In this document: in pieces, positions 17,251-25,286 of the stretch | Layout of the letters: the number at the start of each line of letters is the position of its first letter | How positions within the stretch are numbered: position 1 is the stretch's first letter | Assembly (NCBI GenBank): GCA_020633075.1 | Contig: JACKEI010000005.1 | Coordinates: 1 to 64,000 of the forward strand | Direction: 5' to 3' | Source: Sandaracinaceae bacterium | GTDB lineage: Bacteria; Myxococcota_A; Polyangia; Polyangiales; Houyiibacteriaceae | DNA: 64,000 nt | Translations under genes and position numbers: made by a program | The notes under the pieces: generated by a model | What the model was told of the DNA's origin: nothing | Databases searched by the model: none | What the model saw: the letters and a program-made list of their open reading frames with translations, nothing else

Positions 17251-18792
17251 CTACTCGCAGGCGCGCGCACCCGTCGGCACCACGACCGCCAACTTGTAGC
17301 CTGCGGGCGTCCCGTCGGAGCACACCCGCAGCGTGCCACCGATGTCACGCGCCGAGAGGGTGGCGGCCATCCCAAGCTCGGCTGCGGTGCGCCCACGATA
17401 GCCCACGAAGTCGAGCCAAGCGCCGCTCGCCTCGCAGTTGGCGCCGATGTAGAGCGTGCCCGTCCCCAACGCGGCCGTGGGCACGGTGAGCGCCGCGCCG
17501 GGAGACGCCGCACGGAAGGTCTGCCCGTTGCCCGTCCAGGTCACCAGCGTGGGCCGGGCGCACCAGGACGACAGCGCCGCGCGGGGGTCGATGCGCAGCC
17601 CGTCCGCCGTGGTCGGCGCCGGAGCGGTCACCGCCACAGGCCGGCAGGTGGTCGCGGCGGGCACCACACCCTGAGTGGTGGTCACGCACAGCTCCCACGC
17701 CGAGGCGAGCTGGGGGACGCTGCCGAGCGCGACGGTGCCGCCCCCGCTCTGGAGCGTGGTGCTCACCACGGCGAGCTCAGCGCGGGTCCCGATGTCCCTG
17801 AGCACAGCCCGCAGGTACGCCGTGGAGAGCCCCGTGCTCGAGTAGGTGCAGCTCATGGGCGCGCCCAACGCGACCGACGCGGGGCAGGTCAGCGTGATGC
17901 TCGGCGTCACGGACGCGGTGCCGCACGTGTCGTTCTGGCCAAGCGGATGCACCTGGCAGAGCCCCGGCGAACAAGAACGGCGCGTCACGGTGAGGCCCTG
18001 TGAGCACGTCACGAGGAGGCTCGCGTCAGAGATGCCTAGCGTGATCCCACACCAGGCTCCGGAGGCGCGGCCGGAGCACGCGTCCGTCGTCTCGCTGACA
18101 GGCAGGCCCACGAGGGTCTCGGCGTGCCAGTGGTCGAGGTGGGCCGCGTTCGAGCCCGGACCGAACACGGACGGGAAGGTCGCCCGGAGGCCTTGGTCCA
18201 CGAGCCGCGCACGTGCGGTGCTGAATGCCCTCAGGGTCGTGTCCCAGTCACGCGGCACCTCCACGTCGGAGCCGTCGGTAAACTCGAAGCGGCGCAGGTC
18301 CACCGCGAGGGCAAAGCTGTGCATCGACGCCGTCGTCGTCCCCGCGATGTTGCGGACGTTGTAGCTCCCGACGTGCACGATGCGCTTCAGCGTCGCGCCG
18401 CGGTCCGCCATGAACTTCGCGAACTCACCCAGCGCCACGGCCGTTCGGCAGTCCGTGGCGAGCGTGCCGTCGCTTGTGGAGGTCGCGTAGCGCAGCGTCG
18501 CCCCCCGCACCTGCGAGACCTTTACGGCCGTCGCTACGCCACTGAGCGTCGTCTCTGTGGCCTGCACGTCGAGGGTCTGGAGAAGCTCGTTGCACTGGGC
18601 CCGGGACATCGGCGTCACGTCGCCCGCCGTGGCGAACACGCCAGCGGCCGCGAGCTCCAGGTCGTCTTCCTGTTGCACACCTCCATCCCCCGCGAACCCA
18701 CCGCTGGGCGCGGGCGCCTCGATGGTGACGCACGCGGAGAGCAGCGCGCAGGTGAGAGAGAGGAGCCAGGACTTGGTTGTGTTGATGGTCAT
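17251..18792 (-). CDS. Extensin-like / VanY-type (LAS) peptidase lipoprotein
   Basis: 513 residues. ATG 18792 begins a lipoprotein signal, LLSLTCALLSAC, giving a predicted lipidated cysteine. The catalytic-type domain contains SMHSFALAVDL (His158, Asp165) and HLDHWHAE (His221, His223), the SxHxxGxAxD and HxH zinc ligands of LAS metallopeptidases and extensin-like proteins, which cleave D-amino-acid bonds in cell-wall peptides. The C-terminal 250 residues are Ser/Thr/Ala-rich with paired cysteines and look like beta-sandwich wall-binding modules. It probably remodels peptidoglycan from the outer envelope. A longer upstream frame exists but lacks a signal. Confidence 0.75.
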   Translation of the reverse strand: MTINTTKSWLLSLTCALLSACVTIEAPAPSGGFAGDGGVQQEDDLELAAAGVFATAGDVTPMSRAQCNELLQTLDVQATETTLSGVATAVKVSQVRGATLRYATSTSDGTLATDCRTAVALGEFAKFMADRGATLKRIVHVGSYNVRNIAGTTTASMHSFALAVDLRRFEFTDGSDVEVPRDWDTTLRAFSTARARLVDQGLRATFPSVFGPGSNAAHLDHWHAETLVGLPVSETTDACSGRASGAWCGITLGISDASLLVTCSQGLTVTRRSCSPGLCQVHPLGQNDTCGTASVTPSITLTCPASVALGAPMSCTYSSTGLSTAYLRAVLRDIGTRAELAVVSTTLQSGGGTVALGSVPQLASAWELCVTTTQGVVPAATTCRPVAVTAPAPTTADGLRIDPRAALSSWCARPTLVTWTGNGQTFRAASPGAALTVPTAALGTGTLYIGANCEASGAWLDFVGYRGRTAAELGMAATLSARDIGGTLRVCSDGTPAGYKLAVVVPTGARACE

Positions 18793-18881
18793 ACCCCCTA
18801 CACGCACGAGGCCGATGGGATCTGACAGCCAGGTGCCCCTCACTTGTCCCGCCGAGCTTGTGCCCGGTGGGGAAGACAGGC

Positions 18882-20075
18882 TCAGGCACCACACAGTGTC
18901 TGGTACGCCTCGTTGACCGCCCGGAACTTGGCCGAGTCGCCACCACGGTCGGGATGGTTCTCGCGCGCCTTGCGTCGGTAGGCCGCCTTGATCTCTTGTG
19001 GCGACGCGCCTGGGGAAATGCCGAGGACGTCGTAAGGAGACTGGGGACGCGACGGCCCCGAAGCACCCGAGGCACCCGAGCGCGTGCCCCCCGAGCCGCC
19101 TCGACAGGCCGCGTCGACGTCGCGCTCTAGACCTTGGACGTGTCGCCCCAGGTCGCGGATGTCGTCCGCGAGTTCGCCATGCCCTGGCATGCCAAGGCGT
19201 TGCCCGAGCATCTGAAGGACGGCGCTCGCGTCGTCTAGCGCCTGTTGCGCATCTCGAGCCCTCTGCGAAACGGGGGCACCGTCCAGGTCCCTGTCGAGGA
19301 GATCGAGTCGCGAGCGAATTCGGTCCAGCGTCGCGAGATGCGGAGCCACCGCCGCGTAGTGCGCGCGGACGCGGGCCTCGTCAGCCCGGAGCACACCCAG
19401 CAGCGACGCCGGGTCGACTGGTAGACGCATGGCGGTCTGGTGCAGCGCTCGATCGAAGGGCGCACCGAGCACGCCGACGGCGTCGCGAAGCAGATTGATC
19501 GCCACGTCCCGCGCGCCGCTTGCGTCAGTAAGCTGCCTCTCGGACGCAGGCCGGCTCTCCTGGAGGAGATCGCGGGCGCTCGCGAGCGCCACCGCATGCG
19601 GGTCGAAGCGGCGGAGCGCGGCTCGCACGGTCCACACGGCACCCAGGATGACCCACAGCAGAGCCCATTGCGGCTCCACCATGTAGTGGCGGTCGAGCCG
19701 CATGTAGGCGATGTCGAGCGACTGGAACGCCACCACGTACGCGACCGCAGACGTGATAGCGGTCACGAACGCGAGGAACACGTCCGCTTCGGCGCGACTC
19801 CGCCCGAGGTACTGCTCCGCGCCATCTTCCTGAACCACGACCCGCATCGGCGCGAGCGCAACCACGTGCAGGTGGGAGTCTGCCAGCGCCGCGCCAAGGG
19901 CGTGCAAGCGGTTGTGCCGCAGCGTGTGGCGTATGTAGGTCGCAAGGATGCCGAAGGCGAGCAAGCCCGCCCCAACCCCCACAACCGCGAACTGCACGTG
20001 CGCGACCAGCGTCGACCACCCCTCGTAGAGGAGCCAGAGAATCAACGCGACAACTGCAAGTAGTACCCACTCCAT
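18882..20075 (-). CDS. Membrane-anchored J-domain protein
   Basis: 397 residues. Four hydrophobic stretches in the first 155 residues (WVLLAVVALILWLL, FAVVGVGAGLLAFGILA, DVFLAFVTAITSAVAYVV, ALLWVILGAVWTV) indicate an integral membrane domain; a long helical linker (160-320) with coiled-coil character follows; the C-terminus is a J domain, PYDVLGISPGASPQEIKAAY with the HPD tripeptide in ENHPDRGG. J domains recruit and stimulate DnaK-type Hsp70. The protein should bring Hsp70 to the membrane. It is the last gene of a three-gene minus-strand run with the beta-repeat and PH-like proteins upstream. Confidence 0.8.
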   Translation of the reverse strand: MEWVLLAVVALILWLLYEGWSTLVAHVQFAVVGVGAGLLAFGILATYIRHTLRHNRLHALGAALADSHLHVVALAPMRVVVQEDGAEQYLGRSRAEADVFLAFVTAITSAVAYVVAFQSLDIAYMRLDRHYMVEPQWALLWVILGAVWTVRAALRRFDPHAVALASARDLLQESRPASERQLTDASGARDVAINLLRDAVGVLGAPFDRALHQTAMRLPVDPASLLGVLRADEARVRAHYAAVAPHLATLDRIRSRLDLLDRDLDGAPVSQRARDAQQALDDASAVLQMLGQRLGMPGHGELADDIRDLGRHVQGLERDVDAACRGGSGGTRSGASGASGPSRPQSPYDVLGISPGASPQEIKAAYRRKARENHPDRGGDSAKFRAVNEAYQTLCGA

Positions 20076-20196
20076 AGCTCACCGTCCTTCTGAGAACCTT
20101 CGTTCTGATAGACGCGGCACGAGCGCACCTTCGGACGGCGCGTCCGCAACTCGCTCTGGGCGGCCGTCACGTCGACGACGAGCAGGCCCCCCGTTG

Positions 20197-20538
20197 TCAG
20201 CGGAACAGCAACAGGAAGGCGGCGCCGCTCGCGAGCCGCCGCGGGGCCTCGACCTCGCCAACCAGCGCCTTGCCAAAGCCGCTCCCAGCGAACACGTGGC
20301 CGTCCGCGTCTACGCGGCCGATCTCGCTCGCTCCCCATCCAGCGCCTTGGAACACCTCACCCTCGCGCGTGACGTGCCCAACAAGGTCCCGCGAGAGTCC
20401 GGCGCCCCGGAACACGCAGCCATCATGGGTCACCATGCCGATGAGCTCTGCGCCCCAGCTGCCACGGTACACGTACTCATCCTCCAAGCGCCCCTCGTAC
20501 GCGCGGGAGAGCCCACACCCTGAATAGATCTCGCCCAT
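20197..20538 (-). CDS. Small protein of four glycine-rich beta repeats
   Basis: 113 residues after a good ribosome-binding site (GAGGTGAGGAA before ATG 20538). It consists of about five imperfect 20-residue units of the type HVFAGSGFGKALVGEV, GEVFQGAGWGASEIGRV and GCVFRGAGLSRDLVGHV, i.e. dG-x-Vf-x-GaG-x-iG-x-V. Such repeats form small beta-flower or propeller-like folds, as in the 4-fold beta-flower family. The last copy ends in a hydrophobic GAAFLLLFR. It lies 18 bases downstream of the membrane gene, so it is co-transcribed. Its role is unknown; a binding scaffold is plausible. Confidence 0.7.
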   Translation of the reverse strand: MGEIYSGCGLSRAYEGRLEDEYVYRGSWGAELIGMVTHDGCVFRGAGLSRDLVGHVTREGEVFQGAGWGASEIGRVDADGHVFAGSGFGKALVGEVEAPRRLASGAAFLLLFR

Positions 20539-20556
20539 TTCCTCACCTCAGTTCCG

Positions 20557-21069
20557 TTAGTTGTTGAACGTACCCGTTAGCGGGTGGCCCTCGGCGACAC
20601 GCTGCGCGCGGAAGATCCGCTCGAGCGCGGCTGGCGCATTGCTCATGTGGTCGAGCGCGATCGGGGCCTGGCTCGCGAAGCGATGGCGCAGCACGATCGT
20701 GTGCGAGCGAAGCAGCCAGCTGGCCAGGTTCTGCATCAGCACGGGGTCGTCCAGGTCTCGATAACGGATACCGAACACACCGCGAGACCACGGGAGGACC
20801 CCCGCGTGCACCCACACCCCGTCGGCATCCAGGAAGAGCACGACGCTCTTGAGCTCGGCCACCCGAAAGGCCGCCCACGCGACCGTCGAGAGCAGGAGGA
20901 CGACGCGGGCGGCGTCGGAGACCCCAGACCGAGGCAGGCTCGAGAGCAGCGCCACCAGCGTCGCCGCCACCAAGAGAGGGCGGACGTAGGCCACGTACGA
21001 CTTGCGCGCGAGCGGTACGCCGGACGGCGGGAGCGATGCCTCATCAGATGTGCGGAGTTCGGTCGTCAT
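20557..21069 (-). CDS. Membrane protein with PH-like (bPH) domain
   Basis: 170 residues from ATG 21069 (GAGGAA upstream). Two hydrophobic segments at about 32-46 and 52-72 (PLLVAATLVALLSSL, VVLLLSTVAWAAF) form a hairpin. They precede a beta-rich domain, SVVLFLDADGVWVHAGVLPW then GVFGIRYRDLDDPVLM and a C-terminal helix, which is the bacterial PH-like topology seen in small membrane-linked proteins. It heads the minus-strand run with the beta-repeat and J-domain genes and is divergent from the vWA gene; the shared intergenic region contains a strong inverted repeat. Confidence 0.65.
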   Translation of the reverse strand: MTTELRTSDEASLPPSGVPLARKSYVAYVRPLLVAATLVALLSSLPRSGVSDAARVVLLLSTVAWAAFRVAELKSVVLFLDADGVWVHAGVLPWSRGVFGIRYRDLDDPVLMQNLASWLLRSHTIVLRHRFASQAPIALDHMSNAPAALERIFRAQRVAEGHPLTGTFNN

Positions 21070-21117
21070 TGCGTGGTTCCTCGTAGGGCTACCCTCCAAT
21101 ACGTGCGCGCATGCCCC

Positions 21118-21160
21118 GTTCGGACATCGCCGCGCCCCCTGCCAGGGCCCATGTCCGAAC
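21118..21160. promoter_or_regulatory. Inverted repeat in divergent promoter region (operator candidate)
   Basis: Perfect 10-base arms gttcggacat (21118-21127) and atgtccgaac (21151-21160) are separated by 23 GC-rich bases. The repeat lies between the divergent bPH-like gene (start 21069) and vWA gene (start 21214), placed to control both. Arm length and spacing suit two DNA turns between regulator subunits. Confidence 0.5.
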
Positions 21161-21213
21161 CGCCAGGGGTCGCGCGTAGACCTGACATCACTCACCTCCG
21201 AGGAGCGACGACA

Positions 21214-21831
21214 ATGACGAAGTCCGACAAGAAGCACGAGCTCGCCTCCCCCAGCAACGGGTTGAGGGCACTGCGCGACCGACTCGAAGCGACCGGCGCA
21301 CCCGTGTCCGCCAGCCGCATCCGCAACGCGCAACGCACGACGATCCTCGTGCTCGATGCGTCGGGCAGCATGGCCGGAAGCGAGACGGAAGTCCGGCGCG
21401 GCGCGCTCTCGTTCGCGAGCGAGGCGCTCCCGGCCAGCGCCGTTGGCGTGATCCGCTTTGGTTCCAGGGTCAGCGTCGACATCGCTCCGTCACGCGTCGG
21501 TGACGACGTGCGGCGGGCATGCAGCAGCTACCGTGCCGACCTAGGCGGCACGACGCTCGCGCCCGCGCTCGAGGCGGCAGAGGGGCTACTCGGCACGCAC
21601 CGCGCCCGCACGATCGTCGTCGTGTCAGATGGCGTCCCCGCGGACTCGACACAGTCGATTGCCGTCGCGCGAGCCATCCGCGACAGAGGTGTGCGCATCG
21701 TCGCCATCGGCACCACCGGGGCGGACGCTGCGTTTCTCGCTGCCATCGCCGGGGACCCAGCGCGGTCCACTTTGGTCAGCCGCGACCGGCTCGCCATGGC
21801 GATCACCGACGTCACGCGCCTCCTCCGCTAG
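21214..21831 (+). CDS. von Willebrand factor A (vWA) domain protein
   Basis: 205 residues from ATG 21214, with AGGAG 9 bases upstream; a longer open frame upstream has no sense. It is a stand-alone vWA domain with a complete metal-ion site: DASGS at 48-52 (DxSxS), Thr113/114 in GGTTLAPAL, and Asp139 in VVVSDG. Such proteins bind a partner through the bound Mg ion and often serve as adaptors for MoxR-type ATPases or TerY-like stress systems. No MoxR gene is in the window; nearest candidates for partners are the divergent membrane J-protein operon and the protease operons on either side. Confidence 0.85.
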   Translation: MTKSDKKHELASPSNGLRALRDRLEATGAPVSASRIRNAQRTTILVLDASGSMAGSETEVRRGALSFASEALPASAVGVIRFGSRVSVDIAPSRVGDDVRRACSSYRADLGGTTLAPALEAAEGLLGTHRARTIVVVSDGVPADSTQSIAVARAIRDRGVRIVAIGTTGADAAFLAAIAGDPARSTLVSRDRLAMAITDVTRLLR

Positions 21832-21938
21832 GCGCAGGCGCGCGTGGAGGACGTGCCGTATGTGGACCGCGGCGAAGCGGTGCGAGCCGCCTCCGGGCGG
21901 TCCCGCGAGGGAACCCCACCGAGCACGCCTGACTGAAG

Positions 21939-22250
21939 TCATGCGTCCATGCACACAACGTGCTCTTCGAGCTGCGTTGGATAGTCCATGTGCATCGCCT
22001 CCACGAACCAGTCGGGGAGAGGAGGCCCTGGATACCGCATCTTTGCGTGGGCGATCGCGAGGCAGAACTGAATCTCCTGATTGTGGAGATACTTGAGAAG
22101 CCCATAGATCATGTAGGCCGCCCCATCACCAGAGGGATCCGTACTGAGAGGAACGCTGACTGATGCGTTCATGTCGAGCACGAATATTTCGCGCACCACG
22201 CGGAGCCGCGGGTAGACTTGGTGCATCATGGTGGTGAGCTTGTCAGTCAT
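21939..22250 (-). CDS. Small protein of unknown function
   Basis: 103 residues from ATG 22250 with GGGA upstream. The sequence looks genuinely coding: MTDKLTTMMHQVYPRLRVV, GAAYMIYGLLKYLHNQEIQF, CLAIAHAKMRYPGPPLP. It has balanced composition, unlike the arginine/proline-rich shadows around it. No domain is recognised. It is divergent from operon B (start 22499) and shares with it a 248-base intergenic region containing a short inverted repeat. Confidence 0.6.
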   Translation of the reverse strand: MTDKLTTMMHQVYPRLRVVREIFVLDMNASVSVPLSTDPSGDGAAYMIYGLLKYLHNQEIQFCLAIAHAKMRYPGPPLPDWFVEAMHMDYPTQLEEHVVCMDA

Positions 22251-22325
22251 GCGTTCGTCCCATTTCGAGTAGTAGTCGTGGTCCTTCAGCGACCGTCGTT
22301 CTCACAGACGCTCGACGAACCCACC

Positions 22326-22344
22326 TTCTGACATCCCATCAGAA
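22326..22344. promoter_or_regulatory. Short inverted repeat upstream of operon B
   Basis: ttctga (22326-22331) and tcagaa (22339-22344) form a perfect 6-base dyad with a 7-base spacer in the divergent region before operon B. It could be an operator. Further on, ttgacg at 22455-22460 might be a -35 box for operon B, but the matching -10 is poor. Confidence 0.3.
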
Positions 22345-22498
22345 CCGCGCGCTCGTGCGCACGCGAGGCGCTCGAGGCCTGCGCCGTTGAGCACCCGACG
22401 CGGGCGGCGCGATGGATAGGCAACGGAGTCCTGTGACCAGGGCTGCAGGAACGCTTGACGTTCAGAAATCCGTCGTGATACCAACCTCGGCGAGGGCT

Positions 22499-23527
22499 AT
22501 GGCGAACTGGATTCTGGGGATAGACGAGTCGGGCAGGGTCGATGATCGAGGCGACCACGCCCTACTCGGCGGTGTCTTGATCCGTGAACACGACACCAGC
22601 CTGTTTCGGCGAGAGCTTCGGAAAGCCATCGAGGCATCCTTGCCAGGCATTCCTTGGCCGCCACATGCGACGGACCTACGCCTCGTTTCCACCCGCCCCA
22701 GTCTTGCGGCTCGCGGCGTGCCGGGAGCGCCAGCGTCTGCGAGCTCGGCCGCGAATGCGTGGGGACTCAGGCCGGACACGTCGATGGCCAGGGCGGCGCT
22801 TGAGGCGCTTAGCGATCGCGAAGATGAGCTCCCCAAAAAGCTGCTCGCGACGCTCCGCAACCAGCGGAGTCGAGACTTCGAGCGGTTCGGTCGCGTCACG
22901 GAAGCGCTCGGTGGGGGCCAAGGGACGGCGTGGGTGGTCGCCGCCTGGGAGGACGCAGGCGTGGGCGAACCAGGGGTCCCGCGATACCTGCGGTTGCTCG
23001 ATGCCTTGGCAGAGCGCGTCGAGCTCTGTCTCGAGCGCCAGCCGGGAGGCGATGGCGCGGTGAAGCATGACGTTCTGTTTCATTCCTCGAGCTACGCCGT
23101 GTGGCGCCAACGCGTCACAGAGCGCGACCTCGCTCGTGTGAGCTCGATCCAGCGAGGGATACGCTGGCTTCCCACTTCCCCCCAAGAGGCGAAGCAAGAT
23201 GGCGTCCATCCACTCCTCATCGTGGCCGACTTTGCGTGTAACCACGTGCGCAACGTGATCGGCAAGAACGTAAAGCCCGGCACGCCTTGGAGCGCCTTCG
23301 CCAGCAGAACGAGGACGCGCACGGGCCTCCCACCGGAGTGCGGTGTTCGCACGTTCAGCGCCCCTCTGCCCGCGGTCGCCGCGCTGGGCGTGCCACACCA
23401 GGTGCTGAGCCAGCGCCTCGAGCGGGGTGTGGACGCAGCTGCGAAGGACGCCGCTCTGGCCACTCTCAGCGGATGCGAACCGACATGGGCCCGTGAGCAA
23501 GCTGAAGCTTGGTTGGAGGTCCTGTGA
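22499..23527 (+). CDS. DUF3800-like RNase H-fold protein, first gene of operon B
   Basis: 342 residues from ATG 22499 (GAGG upstream). The N-terminus WILGIDESGRVDD followed by ALLGGVLIRE is the DUF3800 signature (Asp9-Glu10-Ser11), and a later VADFACNHVRN places the second conserved acidic residue at about Asp244, as in RNase H-fold nucleases. Many DUF3800 proteins occur in defence loci; enzymatic activity has been proposed from fold, not seen here. A truncated paralogue lies at 6545-7033 near operon A. The stop overlaps the sigma-like gene's GTG start, so the four genes of operon B are translationally coupled. Confidence 0.75.
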   Translation: MANWILGIDESGRVDDRGDHALLGGVLIREHDTSLFRRELRKAIEASLPGIPWPPHATDLRLVSTRPSLAARGVPGAPASASSAANAWGLRPDTSMARAALEALSDREDELPKKLLATLRNQRSRDFERFGRVTEALGGGQGTAWVVAAWEDAGVGEPGVPRYLRLLDALAERVELCLERQPGGDGAVKHDVLFHSSSYAVWRQRVTERDLARVSSIQRGIRWLPTSPQEAKQDGVHPLLIVADFACNHVRNVIGKNVKPGTPWSAFASRTRTRTGLPPECGVRTFSAPLPAVAALGVPHQVLSQRLERGVDAAAKDAALATLSGCEPTWAREQAEAWLEVL

Positions 23528-24330
23528 GCGCGCTCTCCCCCTACGTCGAGCTCGTCGAGCTTGCGCTCGGCGGCTCCAACAACGCTAGGACTCTGGCCCG
23601 CCATGTCCACAGTCTCGCGACACGGTGTCACGTGCAGCAGGCGGAGGATCACGCACAGGCCGTGCTCGCGGACATGACCAGGCGTCCAGAGTTCTGGGCG
23701 GATGCAACCGCCGACCGAAGCCCGGCCGCTCAGCGCGTTCTGCATGGTTCTCGGGAGCCGGAGGACGTGGAGCCCGCTGATCGGGCGTTCGATGCCTATG
23801 TCATGAGGGCCCTCAAGAACCGGGCCCTGTCTGCCCATCGTCGGGAGAGCGTGCGGCGCGCCGGTCTCGCCGAGCTTCTGCGCGTTGCGGAGGCGGGTGG
23901 CCTCGTGGTCGAACCGGGGTCGGGGGGGACGCCAAGGGACGTGGGCATGCACCCCGACACAGACGCGGACGCGGACAGGCTCTTCCGCGGGGGCATACTC
24001 GTGCTCAAAGACATCGCCGAGGAGATCCATGAGGGCTCCCCCAAGGCCAAGTACGACCCCCGCGTTCTGCTCGTCGAGCTACTTGAGTTCGCGCTCTCCC
24101 CCGAGTCACTTCTCGAACGCATGCTCGCCGAGCATGGTGACCCGCTCAGGGCAAAGAGGGCCTACGACGCCTGCACAAGGCGCCACTCACGACTCCGAGA
24201 GCAGCTGGCAACGCACCTCGAGCGGAGGGTCGCCGACGGTCGTGTCACCGCAGAGGCCGGGAGCAGCGCGTCGCTCCTGCTTCAGAAGTTTCTGAATCGA
24301 CGTCCGAAGGCAGAGAGTTCAGCCGTATGA
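23524..24330 (+). CDS. Divergent sigma-70-like factor, operon B
   Basis: 268 residues from GTG 23524, which overlaps the previous stop and follows GGAGGT; a TTG at 23509 is the alternative. Region-2-like sequence is seen at 22-55 (ARTLARHVHSLATRCHVQQA, EDHAQAVLADM) and, after an insertion, FDAYVMRALKNRALSAHRRE (89-108), which matches the helix that in ECF sigmas reads as WL-x-RIARNRALDLLRR. A C-terminal helical part ends RHSRLREQLATHLERR and may be a degenerate region 4. It is more divergent than the sigma-like protein of operon A but sits in the same relation to a Lon-like protease. Confidence 0.6.
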   Translation: MSALSPYVELVELALGGSNNARTLARHVHSLATRCHVQQAEDHAQAVLADMTRRPEFWADATADRSPAAQRVLHGSREPEDVEPADRAFDAYVMRALKNRALSAHRRESVRRAGLAELLRVAEAGGLVVEPGSGGTPRDVGMHPDTDADADRLFRGGILVLKDIAEEIHEGSPKAKYDPRVLLVELLEFALSPESLLERMLAEHGDPLRAKRAYDACTRRHSRLREQLATHLERRVADGRVTAEAGSSASLLLQKFLNRRPKAESSAV

Positions 24331-25286
24331 AGTCCAAGACCCCTATGACTTCTGATGAAATCGCAGCTCGCATGGGCTGGGAGGGCGTCGAGCTCGAGCT
24401 CATCGAGCATCTCGACGCCCCTCCTCCCCCAGACGCACGAGGCCTTGTCACAACGACCGCGCTGCCCCCCGCGCAGTTTGTCGGCCACATGAACCTGCAT
24501 GGCGTCGACATCGCTCGCTACGTGGACGAGCCTTGGTGCATTGCCGTCTCGGCGGTGCCATGGGACTCGGGCGGGAGCAGCCATCCGCTGGAAGGGGGCG
24601 TGGCGCTCGACGGGCGAAACGGCGACGCGTGGGGGAGCTTCGCGCTGAACGACGCCGATTTCGTTCTCTACAACTCGAAGGGCGAGCTGTCCCTGTTGCG
24701 CGTGGAGACCTCGCCCGTCATTCGCGCGCTCCGGGCGTTGTCGCAGCCGGTCGTCGAGTTCGAGGCGGCTTTGCCCTCTGTCGACGAGCTCGTGCGCGTC
24801 GCCCGTGAGAGCCCGAGCACGCCCGCATGGCTTGCCCAGGCCACGGAAGCGCGTGCCGGGGACGAGCTGGTGCAGCGCCTGGACGCGGTCGGCCTCATTG
24901 CGCGACACGCGTACGGACCCGCGGTGGACTCGATTCGGGGCTGGGCGCAGGCGCTCGTCCCGGCGGACACGGCTCGCCTCGAGCAGATGATCCTGAGACA
25001 CGTGGAGCGCGCCTATGACGCCCTCGATGAGGCCCTCGACGGCGATACGTTCGCAACGCACATGCTGGTCTACGAACGCGACCGACTGGAGTCGCTCCTC
25101 GCGCTGCGCAGCTTCGCGGGCATGGGGAGCCCGGTGCGCGAGTCCGTTCGACAGCTCGACGACCATGTCCTCGGCCTGCTCGTGCTGCTTCCCGATCCCG
25201 CCCCGGGCGCGTTCGAGGATGACCCCTCTATCGCCGCAGCGGACGGTCTTGCGCCGAACGCGTGGTGGGCAGACTACGCTCGATGA
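24327..25286 (+). CDS. Unknown protein between sigma-like and protease genes, operon B
   Basis: 319 residues; ATG 24327 overlaps the sigma-like stop (ATGA) and its own stop overlaps the protease start. The N-terminal half is mixed alpha/beta (WCIAVSAVPWDSGG, GSFALNDADFVLYNS); the C-terminal half (160-300) is strongly helical with acidic heptads. I recognise no domain, no transmembrane segment and no zinc motif of the ZAS anti-sigma type. Its position between a sigma factor and a protease, with coupled translation, makes it the best candidate for an anti-sigma, adaptor or protease substrate, but that is inference from context alone. Confidence 0.7.
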   Translation: MKSKTPMTSDEIAARMGWEGVELELIEHLDAPPPPDARGLVTTTALPPAQFVGHMNLHGVDIARYVDEPWCIAVSAVPWDSGGSSHPLEGGVALDGRNGDAWGSFALNDADFVLYNSKGELSLLRVETSPVIRALRALSQPVVEFEAALPSVDELVRVARESPSTPAWLAQATEARAGDELVQRLDAVGLIARHAYGPAVDSIRGWAQALVPADTARLEQMILRHVERAYDALDEALDGDTFATHMLVYERDRLESLLALRSFAGMGSPVRESVRQLDDHVLGLLVLLPDPAPGAFEDDPSIAAADGLAPNAWWADYAR

